From positions 3,968,001 to 4,032,000 of the forward strand of contig JBANDB010000006.1 in NCBI GenBank assembly GCA_037576215.1: 64,000 bases of DNA, given 5' to 3'. The notes under the pieces are model-generated. The model had not been told where the DNA came from and made no database searches. It saw only the letters and a program-made list of their open reading frames with translations. Positions 21,840-33,059 of this stretch are shown here, one piece after another (the stretch's first letter is position 1; each line of letters starts with the position of its first letter). Both the position numbers and the translations under genes were made by a program. Origin of the DNA: Armillaria gallica (Eukaryota > Basidiomycota > Agaricomycetes > Agaricales > Physalacriaceae).

Positions 21840-23110
21840 ACGTATGGCTTCACGTCGAGGAGCTGCCAGGAATCGAAGGATCAGCAGCTCTATCTGAATC
21901 GCCCGTTCCCGTTCTCTGGTGCTCAATGGATGTCGATTCCTTGAACTATTTTCGTTGATGCCCTTGCCGCCGAGCGACAGCCCAACAGGCTCGTCGTCCA
22001 AGGATTGATCCAGGGAGGCTCTGATTAATTGCACGCCCGAATTTAGTTGAACTTTCAGAGGTATGACAGTGGTTCTATTCCCCTGGAACAGATTCTTACA
22101 GTTGCTCAGGCCGATATTTGATTGTTTCCTCGACGTCCTTAAACATTCTCAGGACCAGCCGCTCTCCATTCGTTTCGTCGAGGGAGAGGACACCATACCA
22201 TCCGTCGCCCACACAGTGCTCCTCGGCGGAAAATCTCAGCTTCATCTTTTCCAAGCTCGAAACATTAACTGCACTCGACGCTGTTCGTGGACGTCTGGAT
22301 GTCGCTCACCTTTTCTGGCTCTCCTGTGATTATTGCGTGCAGGCCTTCAATCAGCGGCGTCATGCTGTATTTTTGCAGATCCGCCGAAGCTAAGATCCGT
22401 CGATGTGTCTTTGGGAGGCTTCACGTTGAAGCTGCCGTTTGCGCAGCTGAAGTCATTCAGCGATCATGGATATTGGCGAGGTGCTCGGTCGAAGGAGATG
22501 TTTATATACCTGAAGGCATATCAAAGTACTTTCAGGAGATGGAAAGGTGGAAGAGTACAAGCTCCATGGACCCGAAGTCAGGGATGTCACGCCCATGACA
22601 GACAATATACTCTTTCCTGCATACCCTTCACGTCGGAGACCCACGCGTCCTTCGATCCATCATCGTGCCCAGGCTGGAAGAGGTTCATGTCCAGCTACTC
22701 AACAAAGAGTTCTGTGAAAAGAATCTTCACGCCTTCCTGTTTTTGATCGAGCGATCTGGCTGCTCCTCATGCAAGATCACCCTCGAAGATTGTATTCCGG
22801 GGATGGGTGAACAAATTCACTTCCTTTCTTCGGACATCGCCGAACCTTGAAGATCTCACGCTGTTTCACCATGTGGAACGATAGGATGAATCCCTGTGAG
22901 ATTTTTCTATCCACGTCAAAGGAGGAAATTTAGTGCCCCGCTTGACGGAACTCAACGTCGTCGTGGTACACAATGGTTATTCGTGCACAGCGCCGTCAAT
23001 GTCGTTCCTAAGGGACGTCTCGATTGATGCAGTCGAAAATCAGCGGAATCACCAGGTGGCGGGGGTTCGCGAGCGTTGAGGTGTGGGCTGCTGTTCTGGT
23101 TAAGGAGGAC
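21840..23110 (+). pseudogene. F-box/LRR-like protein, decayed copy 1
   Basis: Plus-strand pieces read as the leucine-rich half of a basidiomycete F-box-type protein: LETLTALDAVRGRLDVAHLF, then IVPRLEEVHVQLLNKEF, LFLIERSGCSSCKITLEDC, FLRTSPNLEDLTLFHHVE and VPRLTELNVVVVHNG (22665-22990). The repeated L-x-x-L-x-L spacing and phrases such as PRLEEV and TSPNLEDLTL are characteristic of that large family. No F-box itself was found. Frames change at least four times. The start is unclear. The second copy is at 42600-43760. Confidence 0.5.
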
Positions 23111-23469
23111 GTGGTCGTTTCCTCTGGAGCGAGGAACGTGAAGAGGTAGAACATTCTGCAGGAGGAAGGAATGGATGCGCTGTTCCATGTGAATGAGGTA
23201 AGGCCGACGATGGGTCTCCTCCCGCCACTGTGCGTATGATGCGCATCGATCCGTATTCCAAGAGTCCTCTGTATCTGCAAAGACAGTATATCTGAGGAAC
23301 TTCTGTGTTATGGGATGGAATGAAGGAAATTTTTTCTGATACTGTAATGTGTTCCTCGGTGATTACTGCTCATCAAAATTTATCAAAGGCCGTCAAATAT
23401 TTACATGTAAATACAATGTGTATTACAATAGAAGCTTCGAAATACGTACGGAATGAATCTCAACCTGAC

Positions 23470-24223
23470 GCTGTCCCATTGTAAATGAGTTCGTCATCTC
23501 CTCTAAATGGATAAGTTCTTCAAGTAATGCTCCAAAGGAGAACCCAAGCGCAAGAGCAGGGAAACCACACGCCTTGAGAATTGAATAAGGTCATTGAACG
23601 CGGATTCAAAGATCTCCTTCTGGGCAAACAATTGGTGGGGCTGCACTTCTGCGACAGGACAGTCAGATCCTCTGAAAAAGGACGGAAAAGGAGAATTGAG
23701 GATGGTGGGTTTCGGTTTTCTCGCGTTTGAAAGAGAGCTTGATAGATGATGGATGGATTATCGCAGATCAGTGTGAGGCAACGAACGAAGGGTTTCGTCC
23801 TGGTTCTGCGGCCTAATTCGAGTGATGTTGCATAAAGAAGATGGACTCCCTGCAGGTATTTTTAGCGTTGTTAGCTCGACAGGACCCGGGTGGTATCTGA
23901 AAAATTGGGGGTCATGATGAGTCTCATACTTATATACTGCAAAATACGTACAGGATGGGTTGTACCAGATGATGGTATCTGCTGTGATTCGGAATTCAAT
24001 TCCACCATGATGTGAGCTAGCTTTCCATGCCGTGTAAATGAGAGTGAGGAAGGAAGGGGCAGGGGACACCAATTACTTGAAGACTCGGATCCAATGCCTT
24101 CCAGGTGTTTTGGTCCTTGCTCAATACTGATGGATTTTGGTACGTTTCAGTTTGTATCCACCAAAAATGTATATGCCTCGCCGCTATACGCTGAACAGTT
24201 CCATTTACTTGTGCGGTTGTCAT
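23470..24223 (-). pseudogene. unrecognised minus-strand gene R, copy 1
   Basis: This block is conserved with 44167-44902. From the minus-strand ATG at 24223, pieces include ETYQNPSVLSKDQNTWKALD, IIWYNPSCTYFAVY, then FIFFMQHHS, then PAFALGF-like and LIHLEEMTNSFTM at the 3' side. Intron-like breaks interrupt it. I do not recognise the family, and this copy has more lesions than copy 2, whose main frame stays open for 189 codons. Confidence 0.35.
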
Positions 24224-24284
24224 AGTCGGAAATGGAGTTTATGATTAAATATGAAATGAAATTTTGACGCTTGCCTGACGGGCC

Positions 24285-25200
24285 GTGTTCCTGATCCCGA
24301 CGATGATCATCGGTATCATGCAGCCACTGCACCACAACTATCATGATTCGAAGAAGAAACACGGCGTAGAGGTAGCGAAACAGATCATCCACCTCCAGCT
24401 TTCGCATCTGGACGAGCTGATTAGCGTTGCAGAGGAAGAGGGCCTGACAGAGAAGAGCCGATGTCGCAAGGTGGATTGTTTTTCGACAAAGTCGTGTTTG
24501 AGGGAGCCGGGGAGAAACTGGGGCACTATCTCGAGGAGCTGCTGAGCGAGAAGGATGGCTGGGGTACGACAGATGGGCCGGCGGGAATGCAGCTTGCGGA
24601 TGGGGTGTGCGGGGTCATCTCAATGACGGGTGGGGCGATGCGACTCGTCGCAGGAATCCTCTCAAGGCTGCTCAAGACGTACTCGTCATTCCGGCTGTAC
24701 ACGCACACAGCCTGTCTTTCCATCCACGACAACATCGTCCACATGCCCCGTGCCAATATCCACACCAAACACATCCTCCACGCTACCAATGGATGGACAT
24801 CCCACTTCACGCCGATGCAGGAAAAGATCGTTCCCGTGCGAGGCCATATGACCGCACAGTACGCAGGAACAGGCTTGGACGACGGATGGCTCAGTACATG
24901 GCCGTTTGTGCTGTACCCAGGCGCGTCCGAGAATCGATGAGACTACCTCACCCAGCAACCGCTTGACCCTTCAACGTCTCGACACTCGGCAAGAAACCCC
25001 ACGCGTTTATGTTCGGTGGTGGTATCGAGATGGGCACCACATCCTGCTTTGACGCTGTCGGATGTGCTGACGACAGCCAAGTTTCGAATTTAGGCTTACC
25101 TTGGTGGGGTAGTTTGCATGGGAATACGTTACCAATTCAATTACTCCCGATGTCAACGGACCATTCGCGATCCAAGGAACTATTACATGTAAACGAACAG
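24285..25200 (+). pseudogene. FAD-dependent oxidoreductase (copy C), N-terminally deleted
   Basis: The gene enters at IIGIMQPLHHNYHDSKKKHG. The Rossmann segment present in copy D between about 44985 and 45310 is missing, by a deletion that joins GATGATCATCG to GTATCATGCAG near 24311. It continues with LSHLDELISVAEEEGLTEKS, a frame change, KLGHYLEELLSEKDGWGTTD, GPAGMQLADGVCGVISMTGG, HATNGWTSHFTPMQ, GTGLDDGWLSTW, then FGGGIEMGTTSCFDAVG. It ends, like the other plus copies, at the LGG position just before the HET upstream region. Without the FAD-binding fold it cannot be functional. Confidence 0.62.
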
Positions 25201-25462
25201 TAATACACACTGATTCAAGGTGATAACATCTTAGGTAGAACCTACACCCTACTAAGGTTCTCCCTGTATACATCCAATAGTAACAGGATGGTCTGTATGT
25301 GCTATCACTTTCCTTCCACTTCAAGTCCTCGTTCTGAATAGAATGGTTAGGGCTCCACCGGCGACAGTATTGGATTCAAAAAGATGGCTATACAAATCCT
25401 TTGCGCAGAGACAACAAGGTATATAGCTGCGAAATCCAATAGAAATGCACTGAACAGTATTA

Positions 25463-27208
25463 TTGAGAAAGACATACTATTCAAACCTCTCCAACGTCAC
25501 CATCACCGCTCACACTGAAGGCAACTTGTCGATCGAAGATATCAAAGTCCCAAATCAACGAGCCTATACGGGTAGAAAGCCTGTCATACCGTCCTCTCTT
25601 GCCGATACCCCCTGCGCCAGCGTCGGCGTCGATGGACTGTTGAAGACCTTGAACAGCACTCTGGGCACCCAATACGACCTCACCCCTTCTCTGTCGTCCC
25701 TTCTCGAAGCGTACATCTCGGATGAATATGATTTTGGCACTGTATATGGCTATCTCCGCCCCATATGGTTTGACTGTGACCTGAACATCATCCAAGATTC
25801 ACTGCGCACCTCTGAAGCGACGGACCAAAAAATACGACAAGAAGCGCTGGTTGATGGCCAGATCACCTATGAGGGACAGTTCATGGCCCCTAGGCGCGTC
25901 TGGGATCTCTTCAGCAATAGGGTGGTGCCGTGGTGGGTTGCCTTGCATACGCCATGGGGAATATCACATGCCTGGCTGGACGCCAGCCGTCGCAAAAATG
26001 TGCTCACTCCCATTAATGGACATCAATGGCCTGTGCCCATCCCAGAAGATGCCAACCTCGATCTCGTTCGTATTGAAATGCTGAATCTCAGAGCAGAGTA
26101 TGCATGGCTGGATGTCCTCTGTTTGAGGCAGGAAGGGGGACAAAATGAGGATCTGCGTGCAGGGGAGTGGATGTTGGATGTGCCCAATATCGGAAATGCA
26201 TATGTCTTGGAAAAGGTGGTTTGCTACTTCAATGGGCTTGGACGGCCCTTGGAGCACGGTTTCGATTCTGATAGTGCTCGGAGTTGGTTCAAACGCACGT
26301 GGACATTACAGGAGACGAGTGACAATTGGATGTTAGGCGGGGATACGGGCGAGGAGATGTTGAATGATGAAATACAGGAAAGATTCAAGTCGCAGCTGTC
26401 ATCCGTAGGACGGGCTGCGTTGGATGTGGTTGGCTTGCTATCGCTGTTGCAGGGTCGCACGTCCGAGAAGGATGTAGATAAAGTTGCAGCCCTGACATAC
26501 TTTTTGGCATCCGACGGCACACCAGCACACAATGAAACACGACTCACATCTACCACTCACGATTACACAAAGATCGACCCCATTTTAAACGATAATTGCA
26601 TCGGAACAGGTGATCCAACCTCAACCATAGTAGCACCGGCATACTCTGAGCTGGAGTCTGCTGAAGATGCTTGGACAGCTCTGGTGAAGGTGATGTGGGG
26701 GCATCATCATTCAGATATGCTCTTTTTGTATCATGAACCCGGGCCCGAAAAGAATGCATGGAGACCATCATGGCAGCAGGCTATGAACTGGGATACACAG
26801 GGTCTCTATTCCATTTTTTATGGGTTCGTTGATCATGATATGAAGACAGGTACCTATTCATATAATGGTTGGTGCATTCAATCGGCACAGGTGCAAGGGT
26901 TGGCCATGTCGGGGGTGGCACCCCGCAAAGGATGCTTGATTGTCCAAACCCAGTCCTGGTACAGACTGAGAAGGAAGCATCGATACAAAATTTCCGCTGA
27001 CCATCAATACCCAATACCGGATGGTGAATATTCATTGCTACTACCTGATACCAATTCAGATACAAATGAGACACCATGCATTGTTGGGAAAATGCTGCCC
27101 GATCAAACATTCATAAAGACATCAGTATTCAAAGTCATTGACTGGCCGCAGGATGAAGATGAACGGGAGAGTCTGGGTGCTAAAGAGTTGCATATTGTTC
27201 TTGGTTGA
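25463..27208 (+). CDS. HET-domain protein, intact frame (copy C)
   Basis: The frame is open from a TTG at 25463 to the TGA ending at 27208 (581 codons). The HET (heterokaryon incompatibility) domain lies at about residues 165-290 with its three landmarks: GISHAW (166-171), YAWLDVLCLRQ (213-223) and SWFKRTWTLQE (274-284). HET proteins trigger cell death after non-self recognition in filamentous fungi. No transmembrane segment is evident. The true start needs an upstream exon: ATGGCTATACAAATC (25384-25418) with a GTATAT donor would keep the frame only if the acceptor is the AG at 25466-25467, which is unusual. The C-terminal half has no recognised domain. It lies about 260 bp after a truncated FAD oxidoreductase and keeps its frame while all its neighbours are broken. 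Confidence 0.85.
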   Translation: MRKTYYSNLSNVTITAHTEGNLSIEDIKVPNQRAYTGRKPVIPSSLADTPCASVGVDGLLKTLNSTLGTQYDLTPSLSSLLEAYISDEYDFGTVYGYLRPIWFDCDLNIIQDSLRTSEATDQKIRQEALVDGQITYEGQFMAPRRVWDLFSNRVVPWWVALHTPWGISHAWLDASRRKNVLTPINGHQWPVPIPEDANLDLVRIEMLNLRAEYAWLDVLCLRQEGGQNEDLRAGEWMLDVPNIGNAYVLEKVVCYFNGLGRPLEHGFDSDSARSWFKRTWTLQETSDNWMLGGDTGEEMLNDEIQERFKSQLSSVGRAALDVVGLLSLLQGRTSEKDVDKVAALTYFLASDGTPAHNETRLTSTTHDYTKIDPILNDNCIGTGDPTSTIVAPAYSELESAEDAWTALVKVMWGHHHSDMLFLYHEPGPEKNAWRPSWQQAMNWDTQGLYSIFYGFVDHDMKTGTYSYNGWCIQSAQVQGLAMSGVAPRKGCLIVQTQSWYRLRRKHRYKISADHQYPIPDGEYSLLLPDTNSDTNETPCIVGKMLPDQTFIKTSVFKVIDWPQDEDERESLGAKELHIVLG

Positions 27209-27449
27209 AATAATCAAACAGAGATTGATTATAATTTCTGTATACACTTCGGGGGAAGTGTCACTCTTCGCACCATAAAATGCAGTGTGTATTGAATACT
27301 GCCTCTAGTACTAAAACCACTTTCATTCCCTTCATGCTGGTCTGATATAAGATGAATTAATCTCCCAGACCCGTCACAGCAAGCACAGGCTTGATAACTT
27401 ATACCTTCGGGGCAAGCATGAGATTCTAAGTAAATTCCCGGAGTTTGCA

Positions 27450-28000
27450 AAGGCTGCAGAGAGGTTCAAAAACGGCATCGAGGAAGGGCTCACGTTCAAG
27501 CAGCCTGAGCCTCGACTCACAGGCCATTCTACATACCCACAAGAGGCAATCTCCCCACGTCTTCTCTACTCATCCCTCGACAGCTAATGTCGAGTACATA
27601 CATCACCGGATATGTCGATTTTCTGGAGATCAACAGCGAAGCAAATGGTGAGAACAAGACCTTACCAGCATGTCGAGAAGCACAAGGAAGAGGATAGTAT
27701 TCAACGGAACTCGACAGCATGTCTCATTCATCGTCTCTAGCAGAACGTGCAAAAGAACAAATCCGACTGGGCAAGAACGGTCAAACGAATGATATTTGTT
27801 TCCAGTACTCTTCTCTAACTGCAATAGCATATACAACGTTATCCAACTGTATAATCTGCTGCTGGATGCCCTGTGAAAACGAAGTCAGAGGTAAGAAGAA
27901 AACAACGATAACTGTAATTGATACCTTCTTGGAGTTCGCTTCCTCTTCAGTGATATGCTTGTTGATGTCGTTGATAGGCCAATGTAGCATCATAAAATGG
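27450..28000. other. segment W, copy 2
   Basis: This is nearly identical to 10376-10940, with the same order of plus-strand fragments and the same possible minus-strand intron. It contains no intact frame of note. Confidence 0.35.
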
Positions 28001-28039
28001 TTGGCTAGACCGAACCCCCTATTGAGCGGCTCTTACATC

Positions 28040-28988
28040 CCATATACCCTCTTGGCACCTTCCCTTACCACATCCAATGAACTCTGCTGTCCAAGGTATC
28101 ATCAACAAGTGTGAGTACGAGAACGGAAATTTCAACTGCGTCGTCTCCAGTGTACATTCATCTGACCCACGTATACGGCACATCGAGCAGAATCCGCTTA
28201 TTATCAGAGACGGACATTGTTCAAGTAGCTTGGCAAATTTGAGGTTCGATGCATAGATGTAGAGAATTGGAAATTACTCGAGGAGGCAGAGGCAGAATGG
28301 TGAAGCAGTGAATGTGGAGCTGAAGACAAATGTTGGCCTAGAGGGTAGACAGTCGAGGTAGACATACTCGGTTCTCGGGCACGATTTCCTTCATGATTCC
28401 CTCCATGTCTTCTTCCGCCTCCTGTGCATGCACCGTTATTGGGACACCGAGATCCACGGCTAGTATTGGGCGAATACCTGTTGTTGCACAGTGGTGTAAG
28501 CCGATCTCACCAAGTCCAACACGAGATTGATGCGACAGTGCAGTGAGAATCCTAGATTCAACGGCAGGGGTATATGGATTTGCTTTGTGTTTGGATGGAA
28601 GCGATTGAGGGGCAACAGCTTCAAAGTCGTAGAATACAATGAACGCCTGGCATTGAGTTAGTAAGAAAATCGAAGCAAAAAGGAGAACGTACCGATAACG
28701 AATCGATACCCTCCCATCTCCCATTCGCCAGCTCCTTCCATGTTCCTCGCATGAACACTTCCGGTTTGCACCCACTGCCATCTCTACATCCACACCCTCA
28801 TATACGCCCTTGACAAAGTCAAAAGCCGTCTCATACTCCTTTCAGGGTACTTTGAGCGATACAAAGCAAACGTAGAGAGAAAACACATATGGATGTCGAC
28901 TATCGTGGACTGGGAGGTCAACGTGTGCTGAGGAACGCCGGAGGTCATCAGGAGCACGAGAGCATTTTTTATTGGCAATCTTTCCCAT
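28040..28988 (-). pseudogene. TatD-like hydrolase, decayed copy 2
   Basis: The start is at the ATG (minus) 28986-28988, but the frame stops within about 7 codons. A DIHMCFLSTFALYRSKYPE stretch marks where DxHxH lies in the other copies. KELANGRWEG- and RYRYV-like pieces follow, then ILTALSHQSRVGLGEIGLH. Unlike copy 1 it keeps the VHAQEAEEDMEGIMKEIVPEN segment, the VHTREAE region of TatD (28366-28430), where the usual Arg is now Gln. The C-terminal MIPWTAEF region lies near 28060-28090 with a Trp lost. Non-functional. Confidence 0.6.
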
Positions 28989-29136
28989 GGTGATGGAAGT
29001 GATTGTAAAGAATTGGAGACGGGAAGTTGCAGCATGGAAGTATCGGAAAAAAAGGTGTGTGCCGTCCGTTTTTGTACGAGTCCTCCTTTCTCCTTCGCTT
29101 CAATACCACTGTCGGAACATTGAATCCCTTCTGGAA

Positions 29137-29551
29137 ATGCCGGCACAATACCTCTCGAGTCGAAGAGACAACATCGAGGAATTGGAGGTGAACATGGAGG
29201 GAAGCGCACAAGCGGTGGAGTTTCTGATGGCGAGTCTGTAGATGATGTGTTTAACACTGAAGAACTGGCCAGGGTACTGGTGGAGCCGTCGAGATGCATG
29301 TTATCTTCCGAGTATGTGTTATTGAAGTCATTCAATGTCCAGCGTTGGATGTGCACCAATGAAAGTGGGTGTTGGTAACGCAAGGATCGGAACTGTTTAT
29401 CCAAGGTAATACGGCAGTGGGTCCGGGCACTGAGTCATGGCACGAGCTGGATCGGAAGGTGAGATGCACGCAAATAAGCGGGGACGCATCGGGCATCCAG
29501 CACATGGGTGAAGAGAAAAGACATCTTCGCAATGTCACGCCCAACATGTAA
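29137..29551 (+). pseudogene. unrecognised gene Q, copy 2
   Basis: The ATG at 29137 starts MPAQYLSSRRDNIEELEVNM and the frame stops at 29241 after VEFLMASL, as in copy 1. The later segment (29369-29551) reads GTESWHELDRKVRCTQISGD and ends HLRNVTPNM. The family is unknown. It is divergent from the TatD copy to its left. Confidence 0.38.
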
Positions 29552-29589
29552 AACTCAGCATGGGACTTCTCGCCGAGGCTAGTAGGAGG

Positions 29590-30225
29590 GTTGGGTGGCT
29601 GCTAGGTGAGATAGTCCTATCGATGCTCAGACACGCTTGGGTACAGCACAAATGAGTGCGTACTGAGCCATCCGTCGTCCAAGCCCATCGCCATATGGCC
29701 TCACACAGGAGCGGTCTTTTCCCGCATCAGTGCGAGGAGGTGGGACATCCATCTGTTGGTAGTATGGACGTGTTTGGTGTGAATATCGCCGCGGGAGGTG
29801 TGGTCAATGTTGTTGTGGATGATATCGATGAAGAGGCAAGGTATGTGAGTGTACAACCAGAATGACGGCGTGACGAGCCTATATGGATGTACCACCCCGC
29901 CCGTCGAGATGACCCGTCTGCGAGCTGCATTCCTGCCGGTCCCTCCATCGTACCCCAGCCACCCTTCCTACCTGATAGCTCTTCCAAGTAGCGCCCCAGC
30001 TTCTCCTTAGCTCTATCAAACCACCTAATAGTCTGCTTCGCTGCCTCCGCGCCAGGTTTCTTCTTCAAATCAAGATAGTCATGGTGTCGCAGCGGCGTGA
30101 TATGTCCTCCGTTCCGTGCTATAGGTCCAGAGCACGCATCCCTCGCTTCCAACATCACAACCTCCAAAAATCCATCCAGCAGCGTATGCGCGCACACCGC
30201 GCCCGTTATCCCAGACCCAATGTCA
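29590..30225 (-). pseudogene. FAD-dependent oxidoreductase, minus-strand copy m3
   Basis: This copy has the same ends and layout as m1. It shows SGITGAVCAHTLLDG, LEVVMLEARDACSG, ARNGGHITPLRHHDYLDLKK, KLGRYLEELSGRKGGWGTME and GPAGMQLADG, then ILPTDGCPTSSH. The GxGxxG core is better kept than in m1 (SGITG), but the VVII strand before it and the C-terminal third are missing. A deletion of about 40 bp relative to m1 removes part of the HPYRLV region. Confidence 0.6.
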
Positions 30226-30439
30226 ACGCATGTAAAGATTCAGACTGAGAAAAATCTTCTACGCAGTAGAGAAAAGTAGCCGTGTGCACAAAGAGAGCTA
30301 GTGAACAGAGTAACACCCAGGCTGAGGAACAGAGTGGAAAGAATTTTTGCGGATGGTCGAGCCCGCCCCCATGGTCAAGGTGACAGCATTTTGAAACTCC
30401 GACTTGCCCTGCTTTTCTATTGCAACATTATTTATTTGA

Positions 30440-31250
30440 CACAAGTGCCCGCCGCGTGCCGAGGCGTGTACGACTTTGCTGGAGCTTATGACTGGTCGCT
30501 GTCCCTTTCAAATATGAGAGTGCAGTATATAAGAAGGCCAGCGCAACGGCAAGACCCGCTGCTTTGACTGCGGAACACTACCTTACCTCTTCAGATAACT
30601 AAGTAGGGCCGAAAAAAGCAAGGGCATTTTAAAATTTATCACAGAGTACAAAAAATGCCGTCTATATCAGTCTCAACCCCCCTGCGCTGACCTTTTTCTT
30701 GAGAGGCATGTTGGAAGCGTGCTGCGAAAGATAAGCCTAATTTCTTCATGATCAAAACAGATTCTTACCGAATTTTTTTGAGCAGATATCTGAGTGCTGA
30801 AGGGCGTCGTGATGAGGAGACTGGGAACTGGTTGCGTGGCAGGTTTGAGGGCAGCGCTTACATCGTCAGTTACTAAATTGGATATTACTGCTATAGTCTA
30901 TGTACACTTGCCTAATATTTAATGCTCTACAGCCCTCACTCAGTCTCCTCGACAATCCACCGATCAAATACCATACGAAACATTCACATTTGTACGGGCT
31001 GAATTGCTATGGGAATTAACGTGTGTGGTAGCTTACATTATATCATGTTGCCGACTCTTGTCGCTGCTGCTCGATTCCATTAGTTACACATGTGAAGCAT
31101 GCCGCGTCGCAGCCATTTACATTATATTATCTTGCCGACTCTTGCCGCTGATGCTGAATATCTATTGTTTATACATATTTACATTTTGCAGAGTCGGATA
31201 AGGAAACCTGTGACTAGGGGTAGACCTTACTTCCAGCAAGGTAATGTCCA
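30440..31250. other. alpha-2-specific insertion, no recognised gene
   Basis: In alpha-1 the flanking sequences are adjacent (around 13185-13210), so about 0.8 kb is extra here. It contains two imperfect 37-bp direct repeats (31035-31071 and 31119-31155) built on ACATTATAT and TTGCCGACTCTTG. No transposase or terminal inverted repeat was seen. Confidence 0.45.
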
Positions 31251-31504
31251 TATCACTGCGTCTTCTCGTCATCATGTTGAACCTTTCCGACCCTCCGTGC
31301 TCCACGAGCAGATGCACTCTCGATGGATTTGCCGTCGATTAAGCTGTTTCCTCGTGGTTTTTGGATGGACAATCCATGTCTAACTTGAAGTCTACCTATC
31401 TGAGCACCTTATACTCAAATGCTCCTCGTCGTTGAAGTCTCTCTACCTTCCCGGCGGAACCAGTCGTTTATAGAAAGAATGACTAAGCGACAGTGGTCAT
31501 AACA

Positions 31505-32760
31505 ATGGGCCTCAACTATACCCGAGTTGGTCTTGAAGATTTTCAATTCATTGATATGCGTACGTTGCAATGCTGGGATTCGTTTGTTTCATGGATGATG
31601 CGACCAGGTAAGCAACATCCACCCCCTTCTTGACAGTTGTTTAACACTATCTTTGCATAGGACTGTTAAACAGAGTGGTCAAGCCGATTCCCAGACCAAT
31701 TCCAACGTGAATAGTGCTCTGTATTCGACATTTGCTGCCATGGGTTCTTCATCAAGTGAACATATTTTGTTTTGTTTTACATTTGGGATACTTATCTATA
31801 TGTTTCCCTAGATCAGTCAACAACATGTTCGGACCAAAAGGCATGCTCCTGATTGGCAGTATGGATTACAACTTGTACATTGGATCCTATTGTGATTATC
31901 ACCCTCTTATCCCTAGTTAATCGACGCTGATATTATTTCTAGGATCATGAACATTCATTCCAACGCCAACTTCATTGTCAGCCATCTTTTAGATGTGCGC
32001 TGGTTTCTTATAGACTACACAGGGCTCGTTGATGACGGCGCAACACACAATGGGAAATTTCTCAGGATTTTCTTGTCTATCTTCCACCTCGGCTGTGTCG
32101 TCTGTTACTATTGGGAGAAACCGAAAATCAGCAGCAAATGCGCGAGCTTTCATAACACACGACTGCGTGTTCATTCGTGTTTACGGGTCAACGTTGTTGA
32201 TTATGGGACATATGTGCGTTAACGTTTTCAATCATCCTACCTTCTGCTTAAATCGTTGTCAGAATGGATTCCCGTCCTTACACTCATCGGTGTTCTCGTT
32301 CCGATGTTATTGACGACTCCTGACAGGATGACCCGTTCCGATGGAACAAAGTTTACGATACCCCGACCGTACCCCTCCTGGAAGACCAAAATTATAGGTC
32401 TCTTCGTGACGCTGACGATTGGTTCAACAATCATCCTTCTCTCCCCTATGTTCTTCGCTTCCAACTGGTTCTACACATGGCGTCAGTACTCACTCCCTTC
32501 TCTGGATCCATCTAACCAGCACTTTAATAGTATCCAGAATTCAGCGGCTTCAACAGCGCCATCTTCAAGATCCGTGCCCGAGGCTCGAATAATGTCTGCT
32601 ACTGGATCTCCCAAATCATCAGGTCCATCCTCATCGATCTCCTCCTCGACTGAAAATCTATCAGCTGTCGTATCCGTGCCTATGTGATACCTCTTGATGC
32701 TTCACATAGGTACATGAATATGTTCTTTTCGGAATGGGCCCTCCTTGTCGGAGGTCTCAT
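31505..32760 (+). pseudogene. UNC93-like major facilitator transporter, copy 2
   Basis: The ATG at 31505 begins MGLNYTRVGLEDFQFIDM. Following pieces match fungal UNC93/DUF895 proteins in order: GFVCFMDDATR, intron GTAAGC to CATAG (about 31609-31660), GQADSQTNSNVNSALYSTF-AAMG, FGPKGMLLIGSMDYNLYIGS, SLMTAQHTMGNFSGF, LTLIGVLVPMLLTTPDRM, RSDGTKFTIPRPYPSWKTK, IIGLFVTLTIG, MFFASNWFYTW, another intron (GTCAGT to TTTAATAG), then FNSAIFKIRARGSNNVCYW and WALLVGGLMFAYQ. The family comprises about 11-12 membrane segments. The exon 32256-32687 is open, but frameshifts in the first third and a stop after LIDLLLD make a full protein unlikely. Confidence 0.68.
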
Positions 32761-33059
32761 GTTTGCGTATCAAGAATCATAATGATCTAGACGGCGAGAC
32801 CATGTCAGTTCATCTATCTTATTAACTTTGATATTTCTCATGACCTTACTTCTAGCGCGCGGATGGATGATAAAGGACAGATACGTCCAACTGAAACTGT
32901 CAGACTCACTGCTGAGATAAAAGCTACCTTGGCATCTTCAGAATTTTCATGTTGATGATTAAGGACACTTCATGACCAACGGCCCCATTCCAGTATATTC
33001 GTATCGAATACTACCCATTTTTGTGCTTGCCCTCGTAACATGTGCTGATGAAAAAGAGG

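Noticed and set aside
21218..21958. 246-codon plus frame as a gene
   Set aside because: It is rich in low-complexity runs from the CAC repeat, and the counterpart in alpha-2 is not open.
31035..31155. CRISPR-like repeat pair
   Set aside because: There are only two imperfect units, in a eukaryotic context.
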